A stretch of 64,000 bases of DNA from Gloeophyllum trabeum ATCC 11539. Its lineage: Eukaryota > Basidiomycota > Agaricomycetes > Gloeophyllales > Gloeophyllaceae. Positions 57,703 through 64,000 of the stretch are shown here, piece after piece. How positions within the stretch are numbered: position 1 is the stretch's first letter; each line of letters starts with the position of its first letter. A program made the position numbers and the translations under genes. The DNA lies in contig NW_006920419.1 of NCBI RefSeq assembly GCF_000344685.1, forward strand, positions 1,231,576-1,295,575. Reading direction: 5' to 3'. The notes under the pieces were generated by a model. The model did no database searches. It saw nothing but the letters and a program-made list of their open reading frames with translations, and had not been told where the DNA came from.

Positions 57703-59056
57703 CTACCCCTGCTTCCTCCGCCAGGAAGACCTCGTTTCAGTCATTATAGTCATCACCCCCTTGTGCGAATGATCATCATCAAAGACATCCCGCCTGAGCG
57801 AGGGCTCCGCCATCGTAGTCGCAGCATTCATCTGCGACTCCGCGGAGCCCGAGTGCTGGGTCCCCGCCTCCTCGATGCCGGCGCCGATCTGCTGCAGATC
57901 GTATGTGTTCAGGATGATCGAGCGCGTCCACGACGGCTGCGGCGGGAGGGACACACGCTCGGGTTCGCAAGGCGGGTGGACGGAGGGCGCGTCGATGTCC
58001 TTGCCGCGTTTGATCACTCGATACAGGTAGGTCACGATAACGAGCATGTTCGCGACGATCAGGGATATACCGGCCTGATACTCGTCAGAGGCAGCGGGCG
58101 GATCATAGTTGGGGGCAGAGCGTACCTCGACGTGGGCGGTTATATCGGAGAGGAGACCTTCGGGTCCGAGGACATAGACCGCGTGAGGAATGCTGACGGC
58201 TGTGGTTACAAGGCTCGCGGAGAATATGGTCGATAGGAGGATGCGGTGCGCGCTGGGCAGGCGCAGGCGGGATAGTAAGACCCATGGGATTGCGACCAGG
58301 ACGATGTCTGCTACCACATCCGCTGCTCGGCAAGCTGAGTCGAAGGGTAACAGCAGCATGGCCGGGGACTTACTGGTGAGCTCGGCAATAGCGATCCCAC
58401 GCCCCAGATGGCATTGCAGGATCGGAGACTGCTGCCATTTAGGGTCGTGCACGCAGACGTACACCTTGCTTACGATAACACCGGCGTACATTAGGAGGAA
58501 GAGGACCACGGCGAGATAAGTGCAGCGACGAAGGGTCATCTTCGGCGGCGTGATTCGTATGACGGAGTAAAGGATGCTCAGTCGGGCCGTCCTGGGCTAG
58601 CGTGTAAGAGCAGGCTTGGTAACATAGGCTCATACACACCATAGTACGGATGTGAAGGATATCGACGAGAGCCAATACGCGACCGTCCGGGCGTGTAGTG
58701 ATTGATGTAGAGGACCGGTCCCTGTATACCATCCGTCTAATAAATGAAATAAGCGCCAAGATCGATCAGACGTACATGGGGTGTCAGTGAGCATCCAGAC
58801 ACCAATCAGACATATCAAGTCCAGCACCATTGAAAGACATGCCAGAACGTCATCCCACCAGAAGCTCAGTCGGAACCACCGGTATCCCAGCCGGAACGCA
58901 GTGCACAGAATCGCGACCGGGTGCACGATGGTCACTGCCACTATTATCGGCGCGTCATGAGCATCCGTGCAGTCGAGGTCATGCGATACACATACCTCTC
59001 AGCGCGGTAAGAGATGGCTGGCTGGGCGCATGAGGTATCAACACTGGCAGTGTCAT
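57703..59056 (-). CDS. rhodopsin-like (PTH11/SAT4-type) seven-helix membrane protein
   Basis: Exons on the minus strand 59056..58996, 58940..58776, 58736..58640, 58591..58374, 58322..58126, 58074..57703; 369 aa. About seven hydrophobic segments are visible, e.g. VTIVHPVAILCTAFRLGYR, WDDVLACLSMVLDLICLIGV, YLAVVLFLLMYAGVIVSKVY, DVVADIVLVAIPWVLL, LLSTIFSASLVTTAVSIPHA and ISLIVANMLVIVTYLYRV, followed by a hydrophilic cytoplasmic tail. These features match the fungal rhodopsin-like/PTH11-type integral membrane family; ligand and partners are unknown for basidiomycete members. The N-terminal exon was found by phase and the family-like start MTLPVLIPHAPSQPSLTALR. Introns 4 and 5 (51 nt each) are in frame and stop-free. 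Confidence 0.83.
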
Positions 59057-59774
59057 GAAAACCCCAAAGCTCTTGTTCGACCTGCCAGCGAACGCTGGTA
59101 AGGTGTCATAAGAGAGCGGAAGTTCCTTGAAGGGGATGAGGGCGCTCCGTCCGGTCCTGTTCGGTCGTTAACGTTATGAACCTTGTCAGTTCGGTCACGA
59201 ATAGGCGTCTAGCCGTACACCGTGGCGCGAGGTTGGCGCGAGACAAGGCTTCACCGTACGCTATATACGTCCAGTCTCGCAGCCATCAAACCGACGTCTG
59301 ACGGAAAATATCGCAGCGCATCAAGAGCGCGTCGCCGGTTCCGGACGCCTCGTGCCACGCAAAGCCGTGGCGGCATGCTGTTATGCCGCTGAACATGCCA
59401 GGCTCCAAAATAATATTGTAAAGATACTGTCGTCTGCTGCCATCGTTGTCCAGGGTATTGGACCGTCGAGGGAGAGTCGGAAGGACTCAGGTGTCCTCAT
59501 ATCAAATTATCGCGTATAATTTCCCTTGTCTCCATAATCTACACAGTAAATACATCCTTATGTATTATATAATATTTAAGACCCTAACCCTGGCGTCTCT
59601 CACCACTGCTGTGAGTGCCTATTTTTAGGGCGGATGCCTTTACCCTTGAACGAACGCGAAATGGCAGCTTCTGGCAGCGCCCTGTCCGAGCCTTTGTCTG
59701 TTGTCGTCAGGCCGCCTTCTCCAACCAGCTAATCATATAGGCCGAGGAACGACGGCGAAGAGCACTACCGCACG
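59057..59774. other. divergent promoter region
   Basis: 718 bp between the PTH11-type gene (-) and the S1/P1 nuclease (+). A TATA-like gctatatacg at about 59260 is the only signal noted; no gene. Confidence 0.5.
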
Positions 59775-61112
59775 ATGAAGCTTCACCCAATTGGAATGGT
59801 ATTCCTCGCGGCCGTGCCAGGCACATTGGGATGGGGCGCAGCGGGTACGTGATCGACGAGATTGCAGACAGCCTCGGAATCAGTTACACTGTCTTCGACA
59901 GGTCACGAAATCATCGCTACAATAGCAGAAATCTACCTCCACCCAACCGTCATGCCGACCATCTGTGCCATCTTGGACGCTTCTCCGAATTGCCACCTCG
60001 CCCCGATCGCAAGCTGGGCAGACAGGATCAAGTGGCAGATGCGCTGGAGCGCGTCTCTGCACTATGTAGGCGCGAAGGACGACTACCCTTCCGAGCGGTG
60101 CGAGTTCCCTGGTCCGCGCGGGTGGAACGGACGGGAGGGGCATAATGTGCTCGGGGCCATCAGGAATGTGACTGGAATATTGGCGGAATGGGCGGACAGC
60201 AGAGATCCGGCACGCTCTGAGACTCAGCGACGGCGAGGTGTCGGAACCGAGGCAGAGGACGAGTCGGCTAGCGAGGCGCTCAAGTTCCTCGTGCACTTTA
60301 TCGGCGACATGCACATGCCCCTCCACCTGACTGGGCGCGACCGCGGCGGGAACGGGGACAAGGTCACCTTCGACGGGCGTGTAACTAGTGCGTATCCTTC
60401 CTCATTTCCATTCTTACCTGAAAGGCTGACACTTCACGCAGACCTGCATTCGGTGTGGGATTCGTACCTCATCGCCCAGCGTATCCGCACCCTCCCGCGG
60501 AACTACACCCGTCCGCTGCCCCTTCCCGAAGTCGAGCGCGTCCTGCGCGACGCGATCTACGACCCCTACGTGCGCCGGCTCGTCTGGGAGGGCCTGGGCG
60601 AGGGCGGGCGCTGGCCAGCAGCCGAGATGAACTCGTGGTTCGAGTGCCCGTCCGGGACGAGGAGCTGGGCCGAGACGCTGAAGCAAGCGGTCTTGGGCTA
60701 CCGCGAACGGGGGGAAGACACTGACGACGACGTTCTCTGCCCGTACCACTGGGCTAAGCCCATCCACCAGCTGAATTGCGACTTCATCTGGCCCGCCGCG
60801 CTCGACGAGCCGCCGTACAAGCACCTGTCGTCGTATGCGTGTGCGGACAACGACGACGGGTGCCTCTCCCCCGAAGACGAGGTGGCGTTGCTCGAGAACG
60901 AGCCGGGAGTGCAGGGGAAACCGCATGCGCCCTATCTCGAGCTCGATACGCCGGAGTATGCGGGTCTTATTAGGGAGGGGTGGGTCGTGGAACGATTGGT
61001 AGCTATGGCGGGCCTGAGGTTGGCGGGGACACTGAATTGGCTGTTTGCGGACCTTGAGGAGGAGGGGGATGTGAGAAGCCGGAGGTTGTGGATCGAGAGG
61101 GTGGCGCTGTAA
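59775..61112 (+). CDS. secreted S1/P1-type nuclease
   Basis: Model join(59775..59844,59902..60387,60442..61112), 408 aa. Zinc-dependent single-strand nuclease/3'-nucleotidase. A signal peptide (MKLHPIGMVFLAAVPGTLG) is followed directly by WGAAGHE, whose Trp20 becomes the mature N-terminus and a zinc ligand, as in P1 nuclease. Other ligands: His in GHE, Asp in SWADRIKW, His in SLHYV, and the cluster FLVHFIGDMHMPLHLTGRDRGGN. The C-terminal part holds LHSVWDSYL and CPYHWAKPIHQLNCDFIWP. Longer than P1 (about 270 aa) because of inserts and an acidic C-terminal extension. Likely extracellular nucleic-acid scavenging. Intron 1 lies between GAA and GHE. Confidence 0.92.
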
Positions 61113-61493
61113 TTATACAACGGGTCGATACATGGGACTGGAGCTTTATCATAGTGTAAGAGTGCAAGTGTATTGTTCATAGTGCTATTGGTTCCAGATT
61201 GGCATGTTTGCGCGTGTAGACTAGGTCGTTCATTGCTGACCTCACGGGTATCACGTCAGTTCTCTCCCTTGTTTCCCTGTCTGAGTGCTACGTTCGAAGG
61301 GAGTTGGTGCACATTGGCAGCTTACGTCTCAGCTCATGTTTTCGGTGTCTACGCCTGGGAATGATTGTTACGGAACATGTGGTTACAGCACCAAGTACGA
61401 GCCGTCTGGATCGGAGACTCTGAGAATACAATTTCTACTTCTAAACTCGAAATTGTAATGTCTATAGTATGCGAGTAGCGAGTAACGCGGACC
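61113..61493. other. convergent spacer
   Basis: 381 bp between the nuclease and the hypothetical gene; nothing recognised. Confidence 0.5.
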
Positions 61494-62537
61494 TCAAAGA
61501 GATTTACCGTTCCATGCTTCATCCACTCTCGGATCCTTGAAGTACTCCCGGAATTGTGTGATTGTCCATATCCAGTTCACAGCGGGCTCTGCGGGGGAGG
61601 CGATAAATGTTGTGTCCAATACTGTTGGGTTCACCCAAACGGCACGTGCTTGGGGATTACCATAGTCGGTGTACATGACTACGTCTGTGAGGTCGATCAT
61701 GCCTTTCAAGGGAGAACCAGGTGGCTTCAAGAGCTTGCATAAATCGCCACACTAGGTTGTGGCGTCAATCAAAGCCAGCCCTCTCTTGATGTCAGGATGA
61801 AGTGAAGAGACTCACCATGTTCCCCGGCAAGAGACGCGGAATTTTCTTTTGTAGGGTACGGACCCAGTCTGGAGGAGACCGCACGTAATCGAGGAATGAT
61901 TGATCGTGATCGACGTATTCAGTGACGTGACATAAGCCAAATTTCTTCCATTCTCCTCCTTGCTGATACTTGCACTGTGCAGAGCACCCATTCAAGCCTT
62001 GATAAGTGAAAATCAGGTGGCGCATGGATTCACTTACTTCATACACCCCGAAGGAAAAGGGTATAGCAATCCCCTGATTTCTTTTGGCAATCTTATACGC
62101 CATTAGTTCATGCTCCAGTTTCAGCTCTCGTGCTTCTCTATCTGCGGTGAAGATCAGGCACGCTCAATGAAGCAGGGTAAAGATAAAAAGCTACCATTAT
62201 CGTCAGGACATAGGTGCATTTTCAATGCTAGACAAAGCGCACTTCGAATTCCTGAGCGGCTGCACAACAGTACGCTTGGCTGGCCATACACACAGAACGC
62301 TTCCAACGTGAGCTCCTCGGGACGCGGTTGAGTCAGATCCTCAATGAGCTGTTCGGTTCCGTGTCTGTAGTCCACTTTGGACCGAGTCGCGGGGGTGTAA
62401 GGTCCATACTTGTCGCAGGGATGGAGAGTTAAGCAGCCTAGTAAGACTACTTTAGCAGTATCCCGCCGAGGATGGCGCGCATGGTGTGCCAGGAGCTCTC
62501 GAGGAGAACGAACGTCCGTTTGAAGGATAGTTTCCAT
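61494..62537 (-). CDS. hypothetical protein, three exons
   Basis: Exons on the minus strand 62537..62195, 62141..61816, 61751..61494; 308 aa. I do not recognise the family. The model rests on two GT-AG introns (53 and 64 bp) with matching phases and a continuous protein-like sequence: ..LLGCLTLHPCDKYGPYTP.., ..RNQGIAIPFSFGVYEVSE.., ..YVDHDQSFLDYVRSPPDWVR.., ..WIWTITQFREYFKDPRVDEAW. No signal peptide or membrane segment. Several Cys, Trp and Tyr residues suggest a folded globular protein. It looks like one of the conserved, lineage-specific Agaricomycete proteins. The start codon could lie further upstream if there is another 5' exon. Confidence 0.6.
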
Positions 62538-63358
62538 CGGTATGGAAAGGGAGCCAGAGTTTGTAAAGAAAGAAGATGGTATTTGCTGTTGGGATAGCGA
62601 GGGTGAACCTCTTTATATAGTGGCTTCGTAGCCACACAAGTGTCCATCGGGCTCGGGTGCCACATCCGAATCTGTCGTGTATGCCGGTCGAGTGGCCATG
62701 CAGTCAAAGCGTCTTGTACTGAAGAAGGTGGATCACAGATCACGGCACAGTTCTTGTCTTCGGCGCCACACTTTGTCCCTGGTCTTGTACTAAACGGCTG
62801 ACGCATAGAACGTCGGATAAATCGGTGATACCATGGAATAAAGAACAACTTGTATATGAGGCGCAGACACTATAGCATGGTCGTGTGCATTTGAATGCAA
62901 TCCTGTGTCATAGGCCAACCGAGGCTTGAGTGCTAAGCGTAGTCGGGACTGGCATGTTTTGAGCTGGGTCTCCTAGTCTTGGCTTGGGTGATTACAGAGC
63001 GCTACCTAGACAAAGAGCGTCGTTGATTATTTCCAGGACATTGCTAGCGTACGAGTCTGTGGGTTTCCGAGCCTCCATGCAACTCGAGGACAAGAGGTAA
63101 AGGCCTTCGACTCTTCGGCAGTTGAATACACCGACTACCTGTCGGACGGTACTGACCCTAGCTTGGTCATCCCATCGGAAATAGTTCTGAAATATCTTGC
63201 CGTACTTATGCAAAGAGCTTCACAAACAACGTTCCGCCTGACGATGATAAGTGAACTCCATGGGATACAACCAGATGCATCGCTGAGGGCAAGGTCGTGG
63301 GAATGGTGCGTGGGAATACTGTTTTGCATGTCATTCCGATTCCTCTAGAATCGGTTTA
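62538..63358. other. intergenic region
   Basis: 821 bp. A 133-aa minus frame (62447-62848) overlaps the hypothetical gene in another frame and has no support. Nothing else seen. Confidence 0.45.
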
Positions 63359-63721
63359 CAGTGCTTTGCATAAAAGTCCGGAAACTGCGTTTCGCGCGTT
63401 TCTGTTTGTCCCAGCCAAACAATGCCTTATAGGGTAACACCTGACCGAGGGCGCGACGGTCCTCGAGTCAGCCTATATCACTCCTGGGACACAAATGCCC
63501 GTCTCAAGGCTGAATAACGTTCAGATCTGTATCTCTTCAGGATATCGAGCACGCAGAGGTCAAAATCCCCCAAGAACGACCCTCATACATGGATGTCGAA
63601 GCGTCCCGCCAACCAGTCAACAGCCCGTGCTACGGTGATCGACTACCCCATATAGGTTTGTTTGGCTGGCACAAACAACATTTCGCGAATCGCGGTTTCC
63701 GGACCTTTATGCAAAGCACTG
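63359..63721. mobile_element. TA-flanked MITE (Tc1/mariner-like)
   Basis: 363 bp with imperfect terminal inverted repeats of about 80 bp. Both ends begin CAGTGCTTTGCATAAA and continue with GTCCGGAAAC; further in, GCCAGCCAAACAA-type words match on both arms. Flanked by TA on each side (63357-63358 and 63722-63723), the duplication expected for Tc1/mariner-type elements. No coding capacity, so it would depend on a transposase elsewhere. Confidence 0.75.
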
Positions 63722-63723
63722 TA

Positions 63724-64000
63724 CTGTTCAGTCGTTGTATAGGGCTCTCTGGTGATCGAAAATTGCCAGCGTTGAACAGGGGGGTATACCCCTTATAGCC
63801 CACATTACCTTACACTGGGTACAATACCCACATTGAGCCACCGAGAAAGTGTGAAAGGAACCGGACAAAGGTCAAATTTTGTTCATAGTGTTGCCTTGCA
63901 AAACAAATGAAAGTTCAATGAACAGTGTTGAACAAAGATCATATCCTGTGTCACAATCAAATTTTTGTGCACTCAAAAGTAGTATTATTCTAATTTGTTT
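63724..64000. other. A/T-rich right edge of window
   Basis: Non-coding as far as visible; rich in acaaa/ttgt words. No feature assigned. Confidence 0.4.

Noticed and set aside
62447..62848. 133-aa minus-strand frame
   Set aside because: Overlaps the three-exon hypothetical in another frame; no independent support.
1..64000. CRISPR array, prokaryotic operon or phage-type defence system
   Set aside because: Spliceosomal introns throughout, no regularly spaced repeats, and all recognised genes are fungal.

Overview
The window is nuclear DNA of a filamentous basidiomycete, most likely an Agaricomycete. The genes are compact and broken by many GT-AG introns of about 50-60 bp. The gene content is fungal: SIN3, GPN2, a 4EHP-class eIF4E, a METTL18/Hpm1-type methyltransferase, a MIS12-type kinetochore protein, MFS permeases, basidiomycete F-box proteins and E-class P450s. 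Exon joins below were worked out by hand from splice sites, reading phase and paralogue comparison; no transcript data were available.

Layout. 1-9.6 kb: GPN2 (+), a frameshifted short-chain dehydrogenase SDR1 (-), SIN3 (+, 11 exons) and a Cys-type glutathione S-transferase (+). 9.6-19.6 kb: three further SDR paralogues (+), spaced by long non-coding stretches with a fold-back repeat, a Pol III-type tRNA-like unit and an unusual motif-rich region. 19.9-21.8 kb: a Mutator-like element with 312/319-bp inverted termini, an 11-bp target duplication and an N gap inside. 22.0-23.5 kb: two tandem cupin genes. 24-42.5 kb: aldo-keto reductase (AKR) and P450 territory. One AKR is a pseudogene, two are intact; two P450s are pseudogenes, one is intact. 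It also holds an eIF4E-like gene, an F-box gene and METTL18. 43.1-47.4 kb: an F-box/LRR gene wrecked by two insertions, one of them a clean 600-bp hAT-like element with an 8-bp target duplication. 48.6-62.5 kb: sugar transporter (-), MIS12 (+), monocarboxylate-type MFS (+), decayed aminoglycoside-phosphotransferase-like gene (+), seven-helix PTH11-type membrane protein (-), S1/P1 nuclease (+) and a lineage-specific hypothetical (-). 63.4-63.7 kb: a TA-flanked MITE.

How the parts may fit together. SDRs (four), AKRs (three), P450s (three), cupins (two) and a GST lie within about 42 kb, with housekeeping genes in between. All are redox, conjugation or small-molecule-handling families. They arose by local duplication: SDR and AKR paralogues keep identical intron positions and almost identical exon lengths. 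A [P450 then AKR] module occurs twice as a mirror image around METTL18, and both P450s of that mirrored pair are dead, while a third, intact P450 lies beyond the second AKR. The pattern is birth-and-death evolution of an accessory xenobiotic or secondary-metabolite locus in a transposon-rich neighbourhood. No substrate can be assigned from sequence, and no terpene synthase, PKS or NRPS is visible.
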